DNA of 64,000 nt. Origin: Erythrobacter sp. NAP1. Its GTDB lineage: Bacteria; Pseudomonadota; Alphaproteobacteria; Sphingomonadales; Sphingomonadaceae. How positions within the stretch are numbered: the stretch's first letter is position 1; the number at the start of each line of letters is the position of its first letter. The stretch is taken from NCBI RefSeq assembly GCF_000152865.1, contig NZ_CH672390.1, positions 1,806,474-1,870,473 on the forward strand, given 5' to 3'. Under the pieces are notes generated by a model, which did not search any database, was not told the DNA's origin, and saw only the letters and a list, made by a program, of their open reading frames with translations. Position numbers and translations under genes: made by a program. Of the stretch, positions 26,910-36,600 are shown one piece after another.

Positions 26910-29459
26910 TTACCCGACTTCCAGTGTCCGTTCGCGCTCTTCGACTTCGAACACCTCGAGCTGGTCGCCCGGCTGGATGTCGTTCGTGTCTTCCAGAACC
27001 ACACCGCATTCGAGGCCAGCGCGCACTTCGTCGACGTCGTCCTTGAAGCGCCGCAGCGAGGCGATGGTGGTCGCCGAAACGATGACATCCTCGCGGGTGA
27101 GACGGGCGAACAGACCCTTGCGGATGACGCCTTCCTCGACCAGCAGACCTGCTGCCTTGTCCTTCTTGCCGGACTTGAAGACCTGCTTGACCGCAGCACG
27201 GCCCACCACGGTTTCGATCCGCTCGGGACCAAGCTCGCCGGCCATTTCCTTCGCGACGTCTTCGGTGAGGTGATAGATCACATCGTAATACATCATGCGC
27301 ACACCGTCGCGCTTCACCAGCTCGCGAGCCTTTGCGTTCGGGCGAACGCCGAAGCCGATGATCGGCGCGTTCGAAGCCGCCGCGAGCGTCACGTCGCTTT
27401 CGGTGATGGCGCCAACGCCTGCATGCAGCACGCGTGCCTTGATGTCGTCGGTCGAGATGTTGTGCAGCGCGTTGACGATCGCCTCGACCGAACCCTGCAC
27501 GTCGGCTTTCACCAGCACAGGCCATTCGATGACGTTCGACTGAAGGTTGTTGAACATCGTGTCGAAGCTGGTCGGAGCAAGCGCGGTGCGCTTCTCGGTC
27601 GCCTTTTCCTGACGATATTCAGCAACTTCGCGGGCACGCTGTTCGTTCTCGACAACGGTCAACTGGTCACCAGCCGAAGGCACGCCGCCAAGGCCGAGGA
27701 CCTCGACCGGCATCGACGGACCAGCTTCCTTGATCTGCTTGCCCTGGTCGTTGACGATTGCGCGCACACGGCCGCTCTCGGTGCCGACGACGAAAGTGTC
27801 GCCGCGCTTGAGAGTGCCGCGCGTGATCAGCACCGTTGCGACAGGACCACGGCCCTTGTCGAGCTGTGCCTCGATCACGGTTGCATCGGCATCGCGATCC
27901 GGACGCGCCTTGAGTTCGAGCAGTTCGGCCTGAAGCGCGATCTTCTCGAGCAGTTCATCAAGGCCGGTCTTCTCCTTGGCGGAGATTTCCACGTCCTGCA
28001 CGTCACCCGACATCGCCTCGACGATCACTTCGTGCTCGAGCAGGCGGCTGCGGATGTTGTTGGGATCGGCCTCGGGCTTGTCCATCTTGTTGATCGCAAC
28101 GATCATCGGGACACCGGCTGCCTTGGTGTGATTAATCGCCTCGATCGTCTGCGGCATGATGCCGTCATCCGCCGCGACAACCAGCACCACGATATCGGTC
28201 ACGTTAGCGCCGCGCTGGCGCATCTCGGTGAACGCGGCGTGGCCCGGCGTGTCGAGGAAGGTGATCTTCTGCTTGTCCTTCGTCGTGATCTGGTAGCTGC
28301 CGATATGCTGGGTGATGCCACCGGCCTCGCCCTTGGTCACATCGGTGCCGCGCAGAGCGTCGAGCAGCGAAGTCTTGCCGTGATCGACATGGCCCATGAT
28401 CGTGACGACCGGAGGACGGGCTTTGAGCGTTTCTTCCGGATCGACGTCCTCTTCGGTGTCGATATCGACGTCAGCTTCAGAGACCTTCTCGATGTTGTGG
28501 CCGAACTGTTCGACCAGCAGCTCTGCGGTGTCCTGGTCGATGGTCTGGTTGACCGTGACCATCATGTCGAGGTTGAACAGCTCCTTCACGAGGTCGGCGC
28601 CCTTCTCACCCATACGCTTGGCAAGTTCGCCAACCGTGATGGCTTCAGGCACGATCACGTCGCGGACCTGCTTTTCACGCGGCTTGGAGGAGCCGCCGCC
28701 TTGCATGCGGCGCTCTTTCTCGCGCGCACGCTTCAATGCGGCGAGGCTGCGTGCACGGCGGCCTTCGTCCTCGTTCAGAGCCTTGGTGACGGTCAGCTTG
28801 CCAGAGCGGCGCTTGTCCTTGCCGCCGCCGCCGGTGTCCTTGGCGGCGCGCTTGTCTTCCTTCTTCTTGGCCGGGCGCTTGGGCTCGGGCCGGGCGACAG
28901 GCGTGAACTTGCGCGCAGCAGGCGTCGGGCTGCCCTTGGCGGCAGGCGCTTCTTCCTTGGCCGGTGCAGCCTCAGGTTCGGCTTCGGCCTGCTTGGCGGC
29001 TTCAGCTTCTTCCTTGGCGCGCTTTTCGGCTTCTTCCTCGGCCTTCTTGTTGTCTTCCTGGCGCTTCTTTTCTTCCTCGGCAGCCTGCTTTGCCTTCTGC
29101 TCGTCACGCTTGCGCGCTTCTTCGGCGAGCTTCAGGCGGTCTTCCTCGGCTTCGCGCTGAAGGCGAGCGACACGCTCCTGCGGGGTTTCCGCAGCCGGTG
29201 CAGGCTTCTTGGGAGCGGCCTTCTTGGGCGGCTCTTTCTTGGCGACCGGTTCGGGCGCAGGTTCTGGCGCCGGCTCCGGTGCAGGTGTCGGCTCAGGCGC
29301 AGGCGCTTCGCCCGGTTTCACGAGCTTGCGGCGGCGCTTCACTTCCACCGCCACCTTGTTGGTACGGCCATGGCTGAAGGTCTGCTTGACCTCGCCAGCA
29401 TCGACCGCCCTTTTCAGGCCCAGCGGTTTACGTGCAGGTTTTTTTTCTTCGTCGCTCAT
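26910..29459 (-). CDS. infB: Translation initiation factor IF-2
   Basis: An 849-aa GTPase delivering fMet-tRNA to the 30S subunit. The ATG at 29459 gives [16 protein letters not shown]. Residues about 50-270 are a long charged linker rich in Ala, Lys, Glu and Pro. The G domain contains [31 protein letters not shown] and [10 protein letters not shown]; the C-terminal fMet-tRNA domain ends near [15 protein letters not shown]. It is in the order rimP-nusA-ylxR-infB. Confidence 0.98.
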   Translation of the reverse strand: MSDEEKKPARKPLGLKRAVDAGEVKQTFSHGRTNKVAVEVKRRRKLVKPGEAPAPEPTPAPEPAPEPAPEPVAKKEPPKKAAPKKPAPAAETPQERVARLQREAEEDRLKLAEEARKRDEQKAKQAAEEEKKRQEDNKKAEEEAEKRAKEEAEAAKQAEAEPEAAPAKEEAPAAKGSPTPAARKFTPVARPEPKRPAKKKEDKRAAKDTGGGGKDKRRSGKLTVTKALNEDEGRRARSLAALKRAREKERRMQGGGSSKPREKQVRDVIVPEAITVGELAKRMGEKGADLVKELFNLDMMVTVNQTIDQDTAELLVEQFGHNIEKVSEADVDIDTEEDVDPEETLKARPPVVTIMGHVDHGKTSLLDALRGTDVTKGEAGGITQHIGSYQITTKDKQKITFLDTPGHAAFTEMRQRGANVTDIVVLVVAADDGIMPQTIEAINHTKAAGVPMIVAINKMDKPEADPNNIRSRLLEHEVIVEAMSGDVQDVEISAKEKTGLDELLEKIALQAELLELKARPDRDADATVIEAQLDKGRGPVATVLITRGTLKRGDTFVVGTESGRVRAIVNDQGKQIKEAGPSMPVEVLGLGGVPSAGDQLTVVENEQRAREVAEYRQEKATEKRTALAPTSFDTMFNNLQSNVIEWPVLVKADVQGSVEAIVNALHNISTDDIKARVLHAGVGAITESDVTLAAASNAPIIGFGVRPNAKARELVKRDGVRMMYYDVIYHLTEDVAKEMAGELGPERIETVVGRAAVKQVFKSGKKDKAAGLLVEEGVIRKGLFARLTREDVIVSATTIASLRRFKDDVDEVRAGLECGVVLEDTNDIQPGDQLEVFEVEERERTLEVG

Positions 29460-29541
29460 TCTAGCTCGTTCGTCCTTCAAAAATTCTTCTGTCGCCGCGC
29501 TGGGCAGATCCCGGCGCGCATATCTGCATCATCAAGGGCCG

Positions 29542-30276
29542 CTAATCGGGAGGGTCGCTCCCCATAAAACGAGACAGGCGCATGGCCGCCTGCCCTACCC
29601 GGTCTGCCGCGCTCGGTCCTTTCGACCGGACACCGCGCGGGCCCGAAACGCCCAGATGGACGACATTTTCGCGGCCCAATGCCACAGACAGAGCATCGCG
29701 GTCCAGTGGCAAGACTGTCCCGCGCTCACCCGATCCCTGCTTTTCCATCCCCACGCGCCATGCCTGGTCGAGCTTCTTGCGCCCGTCCTCGCTGCTGTCG
29801 CTGGCGTGCAGCAACAGCGCGATGCGGCCCGTGCGGGCATGTTCTTCGATCTTCGCAGACCCAAGCACGATGTTTCCACCGCGCAGTTCAAGACCCAGCC
29901 TGTCGGCAAGGACCTTGATCAGCGCGGACTCGATCCTGTGCGGCAAATCGTCGCTGTAGGAAAGGGTTACGCGCTTTCCATCGTCATTGGCTGGTCCACC
30001 CTTGAATGCGCGCATCAGCGCCCGCTTGAGATGGCCATCCGCCATCGCGCTTTCAAGCGCAGCGCGATCAGGCGTGATCCACGCCCCGCGGCCCGGGGCC
30101 TTACCCGCAGGGTCGGGATGGACGGATCCATCAGGCGCAACGGCAAGCCGGATCAATTCCTCGCGAGGATGCACCTCGCCAGAAAGGACGCAGCGCCGTT
30201 CGCTCCCGGAAGCGTTTCCGGGAGCTGTTTCTTCAGCGATGTCGGGGTTTACGCGCTCATTGGGTGGAGTCCGCAT
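29542..30276 (-). CDS. YlxR (DUF448) RNA-binding protein with L7Ae-like C-terminal domain
   Basis: A 244-aa protein overlapping the end of nusA by 20 bases. Residues about 25-110 are the DUF448/YlxR nucleic acid-binding module: RRCVLSGEVHPREELIRLAVAPDG, then DPAGKAPGRGAWI. Residues about 110-205 look like the L7Ae-like fold found in alphaproteobacterial versions (LGLELRGGNIVLGSAKIEEHAR, IALLLHASDSSEDG). It acts with NusA and infB in transcription/translation control. The ATG at 30276 is favoured over the longer open frame that lies inside nusA. Confidence 0.9.
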   Translation of the reverse strand: MRTPPNERVNPDIAEETAPGNASGSERRCVLSGEVHPREELIRLAVAPDGSVHPDPAGKAPGRGAWITPDRAALESAMADGHLKRALMRAFKGGPANDDGKRVTLSYSDDLPHRIESALIKVLADRLGLELRGGNIVLGSAKIEEHARTGRIALLLHASDSSEDGRKKLDQAWRVGMEKQGSGERGTVLPLDRDALSVALGRENVVHLGVSGPRGVRSKGPSAADRVGQAAMRLSRFMGSDPPD

Positions 30277-31900
30277 CGGCGGCCTCCTCAGCGGGAGCGC
30301 TAGCTGGCTCCTCGTCTTCAAACCAGTGTGCGCGGGCAGCCATGATGATCTCGTTGCCCTGCTCTTCGGTGAGCCCATACTCACCAAGCACACCGCCCTT
30401 GTCCTGCTCGCGCTGCGGGCGACGCATCGGCGGACCGTCGGTGTTGTTCCGACGGCGCGGTGCTTCGCGCTTCTTCGCGATCAGTTCGTCGGTGGCAAGA
30501 TCGGCCACATCGTCGAGCGTTTTGAGACCCGCCTTGCCGAGCGTGACAAGCATCGCTTCGTTGAGGTGGGGCAGTTCGGCAATCGCATCTTCAACGCCAA
30601 GTTCACGGCGGGCGGTGCGATGCGCTTCTTCCTGACGTTCGAGCGCTTCGATCGCGCGGCTCTGAAGCTCTTCGGCGAGCTCTTCGTCAAAGCCTTCGAT
30701 TGCCGCGAGTTCGGCCATTTCGACGTAGGCGACCTCTTCCAGCATCGCGAAGCCTTCGGCCACGAGCAGCTGCGAAAGCGTTTCGTCGACGTCGAGCTCT
30801 TCCTCGAACATCTTGGAGCGTTCTGCGAATTCCTTGGAGCGCTTCTCCGAAGCTTCTTCCTCGGTCATGATGTCGATCTGGTGACCGGTCAGCTGACTGG
30901 CGAGACGCACGTTCTGGCCGCGGCGACCGATGGCGAGCGACAGCTGGTCATCCGGGACGACCACTTCGATGCGGCCATCTTCTTCGTCGAGGACCACGCG
31001 GGCAACCGTTGCCGGCTGAAGCGCGTTCACGACGAAGGTCGCGGTGTCTTCCGACCACGGAATGATGTCGATCTTTTCGCCCTGAAGCTCCTGAACGACA
31101 GCCTGAACGCGGCTACCCTTCATACCGACGCAAGCGCCGACCGGGTCGATGCTGGAATCGTGGCTGATGACGCCGATCTTGGCGCGCGAACCCGGATCGC
31201 GGGCAGCGGCCTTGATCTCGATGATGCCGTCGTAAATTTCCGGTACTTCCTGAGCGAACAGCTTGCGCATGAAATCAGGCGCGGCGCGCGACAGGAAGAT
31301 CTGGGGCCCGCGATTGTTACGCTCCACCTTGGTGATGAGAGCGCGGACACGCTCACCGACACGGGCGGCTTCACGCGGGATTTGCTGGTCGCGGCGGATG
31401 ACGCCTTCTGCGCGGCCAAGGTTCACGATCACATGACCGAACTCGACCGACTTGATCACGCCGGTGATGATTTCGCCTGCGCGGTCCTTGAACTCTTCGA
31501 ACTGGCGCTCACGCTCTGCATCGCGGACCTTCTGGAAGATCACCTGCTTTGCCGATTGCGCGTCGATACGGCCAAGGTCGACCGGGGGCAGCGGATCGAC
31601 GATAAAGTCGCCGACGCTCGCGCCGTCCTGAAGCTTCTGAGCCTGCTTGAGGTCGACCTGCTTGAAGTAGTCCTCGACCTCTTCGACCACCTCGACCACG
31701 CGCCACAGTGTCAGGTCACCGGTGTTGGGATCGAGCTTTGCGCGAATGTCGTTCTCGGCGCCGTAGCGGTTGCGAGCCGATTTCTGGATCGCTTCTTCCA
31801 TCGCCTCGATGACGATGGTCTTGTCGATCATCTTCTCGCTAGCAACGGAGTTTGCAATCGCGAGCAGTTCTGCCTTGTTGGCGGAAATGGCACTGGCCAT
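30257..31900 (-). CDS. nusA: Transcription termination/antitermination factor NusA
   Basis: A 547-aa factor binding RNA polymerase and RNA at pauses and terminators. The N-terminal domain ([21 protein letters not shown]), S1 domain, two KH domains ([37 protein letters not shown]) and two acidic C-terminal repeats ([36 protein letters not shown]) are in the normal order. It overlaps rimP by one base and ylxR by 20, so the three are tightly coupled. Confidence 0.98.
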   Translation of the reverse strand: MASAISANKAELLAIANSVASEKMIDKTIVIEAMEEAIQKSARNRYGAENDIRAKLDPNTGDLTLWRVVEVVEEVEDYFKQVDLKQAQKLQDGASVGDFIVDPLPPVDLGRIDAQSAKQVIFQKVRDAERERQFEEFKDRAGEIITGVIKSVEFGHVIVNLGRAEGVIRRDQQIPREAARVGERVRALITKVERNNRGPQIFLSRAAPDFMRKLFAQEVPEIYDGIIEIKAAARDPGSRAKIGVISHDSSIDPVGACVGMKGSRVQAVVQELQGEKIDIIPWSEDTATFVVNALQPATVARVVLDEEDGRIEVVVPDDQLSLAIGRRGQNVRLASQLTGHQIDIMTEEEASEKRSKEFAERSKMFEEELDVDETLSQLLVAEGFAMLEEVAYVEMAELAAIEGFDEELAEELQSRAIEALERQEEAHRTARRELGVEDAIAELPHLNEAMLVTLGKAGLKTLDDVADLATDELIAKKREAPRRRNNTDGPPMRRPQREQDKGGVLGEYGLTEEQGNEIIMAARAHWFEDEEPASAPAEEAADADSTQ

Positions 31901-32466
31901 CAGTCGTCTGCCTTTTCTTCTTGGTCTTCTACAATGTCTTCGGCACCAGTGGTGTCGATGGGTTTGGTTGCAGCGATAAGCTTGTCGGTAAGCTCAAGCT
32001 TTGCGCTGTGAATCTGGTCTTGCGGGAGTTTTGCCTCACCCGCCTTGGCATCAGTGATGGTCACCATACCATTTTCGACGCCGCCAAGCTCGCCTTTATA
32101 GACGCGCTGCCCATCGAAGCCCTTGGTCATGACGATCCGCGCTTCGTGACCGGCCCAGTTCGCGAAGTCCTTTTCACGGGTTAGCGGGCGGTCGATGCCG
32201 GGCGACGACACTTCGAGGTGATACGCGCCTTCGATCAGAACTTCGCCTGCTTCCTCGCGCGCGTCGATCATGTCGGAGACGCGGCGCGAGAGCTCGGCGC
32301 ATTGTTCGATCACCAGCTGACCGGTGGCGGGGTCTTCCGCCATGATCTGCAATGCCTCGCCGCCATCGCCCGCTTCCGAAGGCATCATCTTCACGCGCAC
32401 CAGTTCGAAACCCAAAGCCTCGGCTTCAGGTTCGATCAGGTCTGTAAGACGTGCAATGTCGGTCAT
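31900..32466 (-). CDS. rimP: Ribosome maturation factor RimP
   Basis: A 188-aa protein for 30S subunit maturation. The LTDLIEPEAEALGFELVRVK start, CAELSRRVSDMIDA, YHLEVSSPGIDRPLTREKDFANW and a small C-terminal SH3-like domain are diagnostic. The C-terminus has an acidic tail (VEDQEEKADD). It is first in the rimP-nusA-ylxR-infB group; the promoter should lie in the 184-base gap up to 32650. Confidence 0.97.
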   Translation of the reverse strand: MTDIARLTDLIEPEAEALGFELVRVKMMPSEAGDGGEALQIMAEDPATGQLVIEQCAELSRRVSDMIDAREEAGEVLIEGAYHLEVSSPGIDRPLTREKDFANWAGHEARIVMTKGFDGQRVYKGELGGVENGMVTITDAKAGEAKLPQDQIHSAKLELTDKLIAATKPIDTTGAEDIVEDQEEKADD

Positions 32467-32650
32467 GCGGCGGCGTGTTACTCTTCAATTGTGACATCAT
32501 CGAAATGGCATGGGCCGTTGGTGCCGGCCCCTTGCGGCGCCAGCCCCTTCAAAGTTTCGACGATGTCGGGATTGGTGATCAGTTAGGCGTCCGATCCGGC
32601 TTTGGCAAGCCCCGCGCCACACGCATAATGTTTTTTGCCGCGTGGGTTTA

Positions 32651-33061
32651 TCAAACTCCTGTGACCCAGCGCCTCACCTCTGCTCTGAGTGCGCGCACCT
32701 CGTCTTCTTCGTACCGTTCAGCAAAGGCGCGCACGCCCAGCACATCGGCCTCTCTGAGAGGAGGATCGAATGAAAGACCGACTGTCCCGCCATGGACTCC
32801 CTTTTGGCATCGCACCACCTCGCCAAACGGCTCGAGCGTGCCAACTTGCAGCAGAGCGTCTTCTCCCTTGGCGAGCGGATCTTGGAGACTGACCTTCGCC
32901 CCGGTGAGGGAAAGATCCACCAGAATGCACCGGCGCGTGTCGTAGCGCGAGACAAGTTTTGCAGGGATCGCCAGTCGCAGTCGCGGAGCGCCGCGCCTGC
33001 CAACCTGGATCGGATCGTCAGGAGCATAGGCTTTACGTAAAAGAGCAGATGGCCGGTTCAT
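32651..33061 (-). CDS. PilZ domain protein
   Basis: A 136-aa single PilZ domain; the ATG at 33061 is used, a TTG at 33067 is also in frame. The cyclic-di-GMP motifs are intact: RRGAPR (R-x-x-x-R type) near residue 20 and DLSLTGAKV (D-x-S-x-x-G) near residue 48. The C-terminus adds a charged helix (ERYEEDEVRALRAEVRRW). It is a candidate c-di-GMP receptor without an attached output domain. It lies between rimP and a psp-associated gene. Confidence 0.85.
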   Translation of the reverse strand: MNRPSALLRKAYAPDDPIQVGRRGAPRLRLAIPAKLVSRYDTRRCILVDLSLTGAKVSLQDPLAKGEDALLQVGTLEPFGEVVRCQKGVHGGTVGLSFDPPLREADVLGVRAFAERYEEDEVRALRAEVRRWVTGV

Positions 33062-33109
33062 GGCCAAGCATTGCTAAGGCCTTATGGCAAAGCCGTTCTT
33101 GAAGCCTAC

Positions 33110-33439
33110 CTAGGGTGTTTCCCTTAGGCCATTAGCCGGAGGTTGCTGTCGGGCATCATCGCCCCACGCATCATCGGCAACCTCGTCGCCCCAGCCTTCA
33201 TCGGCCAGCTGAGACGCGTGCTCGCTGCGCTGGGAAGCCGCCTCGTAGCCAGCGATGGCGCGTTCTCCCGCCTCTTCGCGCAACTCGACGATCTCCCGCA
33301 TCTCTGGATCCATCAGGTCGTGAAGCAACATCGGGCCCAGATTCCAGACCGCAGTCGCGAAGATTGCGGTCAGGATGATGCTCTGACCATAGGAACGAAT
33401 CCCGGACGACACACTTTGCAGGAGGGTGCTTTTTCGCAT
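33110..33439 (-). CDS. Small single-TM protein with acidic tryptophan repeats, downstream of pspF
   Basis: A 109-aa protein of no family I recognise. One membrane segment (QSIILTAIFATAVWNLGPMLL) lies at residues about 18-38, followed by a charged helix and a C-terminal part with two related acidic units, DEGWGDE and DDAWGDD. The ATG at 33439 is used. It lies 82 bases downstream of pspF on the same strand, so it could be a further envelope-stress component, but it shows no sequence likeness to PspD or to the array proteins at 36.6-39.1 kb. Confidence 0.65.
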   Translation of the reverse strand: MRKSTLLQSVSSGIRSYGQSIILTAIFATAVWNLGPMLLHDLMDPEMREIVELREEAGERAIAGYEAASQRSEHASQLADEGWGDEVADDAWGDDARQQPPANGLRETP

Positions 33440-33521
33440 CACAAAGCAGACGTAGAGGCCCGCGCTTAAGGATTGGTTGCCCTAGAGACGTGCCGATTGG
33501 CGCATGTTTACGCGAAACAGG

Positions 33522-34571
33522 TCAGTCGGCCTCTTCCATCAGGGCATGCTTCTTGATGCAGTGGCGCAGCTGGTCATAGCTGAGGCCAAGCGCCTTTGCG
33601 GTCTGGCGCTGGTTCCAGCGATGCTTGCCAAGGGCATGTTCGACGATGGCTCGCTCATGCGCATCGACCGCAGCGCGCAGATCCTCGATCTCGTCGAAAC
33701 ACGGAGCCTGCGTCGCAAAGTCGTTGGCGGCGGGCGCGGAAGACGGCGCAGCGGGAACTGGAGCATTGGAGCGGCGGTGGCTCGGCGTTGCCGGTTTCCA
33801 GGGGCTGTCAAACGGGTCGAACTGAACATGCGCGATCGGCGTGTCGGGATCATCCCAGCGATAGACTGAACGTTCGACCACATTGCGCAATTCGCGCACA
33901 TTTCCGGGCCAGCCATATTCTTCGAGCTGGTTCATCACGTGCGGCGCAAAGCCGGGCCAACCATGCCAGTCGAGTTCGGCAGCCATTCGCCGTGCAAAAT
34001 ACTCGGCCAGAACGCCCACATCCCCTTCGCGCACGCGCAGGGGAGGAAGCGTGATGACTTCGAAACTCAGTCGGTCAAGCAGGTCGGCACGAAACTCCCC
34101 GGTTTCGGCAAGATTGGGCAGGTCGTCATTGGTTGCAGCGACAATGCGCACATCGACGCGGACCGGGCGCGAGGAACCGATGCGGGTCACTTCGCCATAT
34201 TCGACGGCCCTGAGAAGGCGTTCTTGCGCGCCCATCGACAAGGTGCCCAGTTCGTCGAGAAACAGAGTGCCCTTATCGGCTTCCTCAAACCTTCCCGCGC
34301 GCGCTTTGGTAGCGCCCGTAAAAGCGCCCGCCTCGTGACCGAACAATTCGGCCTCGATCAGGCTTTCGGGAAGCGCCGCGCAGTTCATGGTGACGAGCGG
34401 TTCGTCCCAACGGGTCGAAAGACGGTGGAGACGTTCGGCGATCAATTCCTTGCCGGTGCCGCGTTCGCCGATAACGAGCACGGGTCGGCTCATGGGCGCA
34501 GCACGCGAGGCGCGCTCGACCGCGTCGAGAAAGGCGCCGGACTGGCCGATAAACTGGTTTTCGCGCTCCAT
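33522..34571 (-). CDS. pspF: Phage shock protein operon transcriptional activator PspF
   Basis: A 349-aa sigma-54 activator without a regulatory N-terminal domain, as in PspF. The AAA+ domain has the Walker A GERGTGKELIAERLH, the GAFTGA loop that contacts sigma-54 (GHEAGAFTGATKARAG) and DELGTLSMGAQERLL. A 60-residue proline/alanine linker precedes a Fis-type helix-turn-helix (LGLSYDQLRHCIKK). The ATG at 34571 is preceded by GGAGGG. It is divergent from the sigma-54 promoter at 34683, and PspA is expected to inhibit it. Confidence 0.93.
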   Translation of the reverse strand: MERENQFIGQSGAFLDAVERASRAAPMSRPVLVIGERGTGKELIAERLHRLSTRWDEPLVTMNCAALPESLIEAELFGHEAGAFTGATKARAGRFEEADKGTLFLDELGTLSMGAQERLLRAVEYGEVTRIGSSRPVRVDVRIVAATNDDLPNLAETGEFRADLLDRLSFEVITLPPLRVREGDVGVLAEYFARRMAAELDWHGWPGFAPHVMNQLEEYGWPGNVRELRNVVERSVYRWDDPDTPIAHVQFDPFDSPWKPATPSHRRSNAPVPAAPSSAPAANDFATQAPCFDEIEDLRAAVDAHERAIVEHALGKHRWNQRQTAKALGLSYDQLRHCIKKHALMEEAD

Positions 34572-34682
34572 GATCCCTCCTTGCACCAACCTATAGTGAA
34601 AAATCCTAATGTTTGGCAATAGGGACCATGCCATTCATGCTGGAGTCATCAAAAAGCCAAGGATTTCCGCCGGTTTCCAAGT

Positions 34683-34699
34683 TTGGCACGCTGGTTGCA
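34683..34699 (+). promoter_or_regulatory. Sigma-54 promoter of the psp operon
   Basis: TTGGCACGCTGGTTGCA matches the -24/-12 consensus (TGGCACG-N4-TTGCA) at every conserved position with the correct GG-to-GC spacing. Transcription should begin near 34710, 30 bases before the first gene. The activator gene pspF is divergent immediately upstream. PspF-binding enhancer sites must lie between 34572 and 34682 but I could not resolve them. Confidence 0.92.
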
Positions 34700-34739
34700 G
34701 ACATGGGGGCAAACGCAGACACGTTCTTGGAGACCCACA

Positions 34740-34907
34740 ATGTACAACGCCTCATTCTTCCGCAGCAAGCTTGGCCACGCCTCGCTCGCCAGCGTCGCTG
34801 CAATGGTCGCGATGATCGCTCTGACCAGCCAGATGAACCTGGGTCTGGAAGATGCTCACATTGCACAGCCCAGCGGCAACAGCACCATGCTGGTCGAGCT
34901 CGCTTGA
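34740..34907 (+). CDS. Small membrane protein at the head of the psp operon
   Basis: A 55-aa frame beginning about 30 bases after the predicted sigma-54 start, with GGAG upstream of the ATG. Residues about 12-33 (HASLASVAAMVAMIALTSQM) form a possible membrane segment or signal-like helix; the rest is short and polar. I recognise no family. Its stop is 8 bases before the GTG of the extended pspA frame, so translation could be coupled. Confidence 0.65.
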   Translation: MYNASFFRSKLGHASLASVAAMVAMIALTSQMNLGLEDAHIAQPSGNSTMLVELA

Positions 34908-34915
34908 GGCTGATT

Positions 34916-35866
34916 GTGAGCAAGCGAGACGATATTCCAGGTGGTGATCCTTTCGGGCCGGAGCGCAAGTCTCCAGTCGCGAATGCCGATCTCAGCGACG
35001 CGCTTACCCCGATGCGCGTTCGCTCCAACGGCAGCGCTTCGGCCCACCCCTCAAAGCTCTCGCGTCTCGACGAAGAAATCGAGGCCTTGCGTCGCAGCCC
35101 CACCCCGACGCAAACTCATGGCTCAGGCGATCGTGACGACGACTCGCGCCAGAGCACTAACCCGTTCCTAGATGGAGTAGCCTTTATGGGCATTTTCAGC
35201 CGCACTCGTGACATCATTGCCGCGAACTTCAACGACATGCTCGACAAGGCGGACGACCCGCAGAAGATGATCCGCATGATCATCCTCGAGATGGAAGAAA
35301 CGCTGGTGGAAGTCCGGGCAAGCGCGGCGCGCACGATTGCAGACCAGAAAGAAATGCACCGTCACGTCGTCAAGCTCGACAAGCTCCAGGCAGACTGGGG
35401 CGAGAAAGCGCAGCTCGCGCTTTCGAAGGACCGAGAAGACCTGGCGCGCGCTGCTCTCGTCGAGAAGAAGAAAGCGACCGGTATGGCAGACCAGCTGCGC
35501 GCCGAGATCGCCGTACTCGACGACGCGCTGCGCGCTTACGAAGACGACATTCAGAAGCTGCAGCATCGCCTGCGCGAAGCTCGCAGCCGCCAGACCGCCA
35601 TCGCGGCGCGTCTCGAAAGCGCGGAGAACCGCGTGAAACTGCGCACGCTGATGAGCACCGAACGCACGGACGAGGCGCTTGCCCGCTTCGACCAGCTTGA
35701 ACGCCGCGTCGACTATGCCGAAGGGCGCGCCGACGCGATCCAGATCGGTCAGGACCAGCCGCCGTCGCTCTCTGACGAGATCGCCGCGCTCGAAGGTGCC
35801 GATGCGATCGACGACGAGCTTGCAGAGATGAAAAAAGCGCTCGGCAAGCCTGAAAAAGACGACTGA
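34916..35866 (+). CDS. pspA: Phage shock protein A (PspA/IM30), with in-frame N-terminal extension
   Basis: The canonical PspA core starts at the ATG at 35186 (MGIFSRTRDIIAANFNDML, 226 aa, GGAG upstream) and is an ESCRT-III-like coiled-coil protein that supports the inner membrane and inhibits PspF. However, the same frame is open without a stop back to a GTG at 34916 with GAGG 7 bases before it, which would add 90 residues. The extension is polar and contains SRLDEEIEALRRSP, the same end motif as the small proteins downstream. Either a longer PspA form, a second start, or both may be made. The core call is secure; the extension is uncertain. Confidence 0.9.
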   Translation: MSKRDDIPGGDPFGPERKSPVANADLSDALTPMRVRSNGSASAHPSKLSRLDEEIEALRRSPTPTQTHGSGDRDDDSRQSTNPFLDGVAFMGIFSRTRDIIAANFNDMLDKADDPQKMIRMIILEMEETLVEVRASAARTIADQKEMHRHVVKLDKLQADWGEKAQLALSKDREDLARAALVEKKKATGMADQLRAEIAVLDDALRAYEDDIQKLQHRLREARSRQTAIAARLESAENRVKLRTLMSTERTDEALARFDQLERRVDYAEGRADAIQIGQDQPPSLSDEIAALEGADAIDDELAEMKKALGKPEKDD

Positions 35867-35899
35867 ACAACGATTAGAAACACGACAGGGAATTGAACC

Positions 35900-36202
35900 G
35901 TGGACCCCGAATTTATCATCATCCCGATGCTTTTCATCGGCCTGCCGTGGCTGATCCTCCACTATGTGACCAAGTGGAAGACGGCAGCCACGATCACCAC
36001 TGACGACGAGGTGCTGCTCGAAGAGCTCTACAACCTCGCCAAGCGCCTCGACGAGCGCATGGATACGGTGGAGCGTCTGGTCGCTTCCGATGACCCATCA
36101 TTCAACCCGGTCAAGCGCCTTCAGGCCGACCAGGAAACCGACAACCAGCAGCTGCGCGAACTCGAACAGCTGATGGCCGAAAAGAAAGGAGCCAGCCAAT
36201 GA
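35900..36202 (+). CDS. pspB: Phage shock protein B-like membrane protein
   Basis: A 100-aa protein from the GTG at 35900. A membrane helix (FIIIPMLFIGLPWLILHYV) is followed by a coiled coil in which KRLDERMDTVERLVASDDP corresponds to the PspB pattern (RMxxLExILDAEHP). It is longer than the 74-aa E. coli protein because of a C-terminal helix. PspB and PspC sense envelope stress and pull PspA from PspF. Its stop overlaps the pspC start (ATGA). Confidence 0.88.
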   Translation: MDPEFIIIPMLFIGLPWLILHYVTKWKTAATITTDDEVLLEELYNLAKRLDERMDTVERLVASDDPSFNPVKRLQADQETDNQQLRELEQLMAEKKGASQ

Positions 36203-36573
36203 ATAGCCCCCGCACCTCGCTTTACCGAGACAAGCACAATGCAAAGCTGATGGGAGTGTGCTCCGGCATTGCGGACTACACCGGGATCGACGCCTTCTGG
36301 CTGCGCCTTGGCATGGTGGTTCTCACCGTCACGCTCGGCTGGCCGCTGATCGCCTACTTCATTGCTGGCGCGCTCCTCCAGAAGAAGCCGCCGCACCTGT
36401 ACCGCGACAACCAGGAACAGCAGTACTGGCAGCGTGTCCGCCAGAGCCCGAAGCGCACGGCGCGCGAAATCCGCTCCCGCTTCCGGGACATCGACCGCCG
36501 GCTTGCTGACGTTGAAACCTACTATGTCAGCAACAACCCGCGCCTGACGGCCGAGATCGAACAACTGCGCTGA
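36199..36573 (+). CDS. pspC: Phage shock protein C
   Basis: A 124-aa protein with the PspC domain: LYRDKHNAKLMGVCSGIADYTG, then DAFWLRLGMVVLTVTLGWPLIAYFI with the membrane helix. The tail carries RRLADVETYYVSNNPRLTAEI, matching the conserved C-terminal element of PspC, and ends EIEQLR. The overlap with pspB indicates coupled translation. This tail motif recurs in the proteins that follow. Confidence 0.95.
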   Translation: MNSPRTSLYRDKHNAKLMGVCSGIADYTGIDAFWLRLGMVVLTVTLGWPLIAYFIAGALLQKKPPHLYRDNQEQQYWQRVRQSPKRTAREIRSRFRDIDRRLADVETYYVSNNPRLTAEIEQLR

Positions 36574-36600
36574 TCCAGCGTTCGGAGGGGAGATAGGGTC

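Noticed and set aside
26781..29567. 928-aa open frame on the plus strand
   Set aside because: It is antisense to infB, whose protein is unmistakable. The frame is open only because of infB codon bias.
29987..32011. 674-aa open frame on the plus strand
   Set aside because: Antisense to ylxR, nusA and rimP; no recognisable protein.
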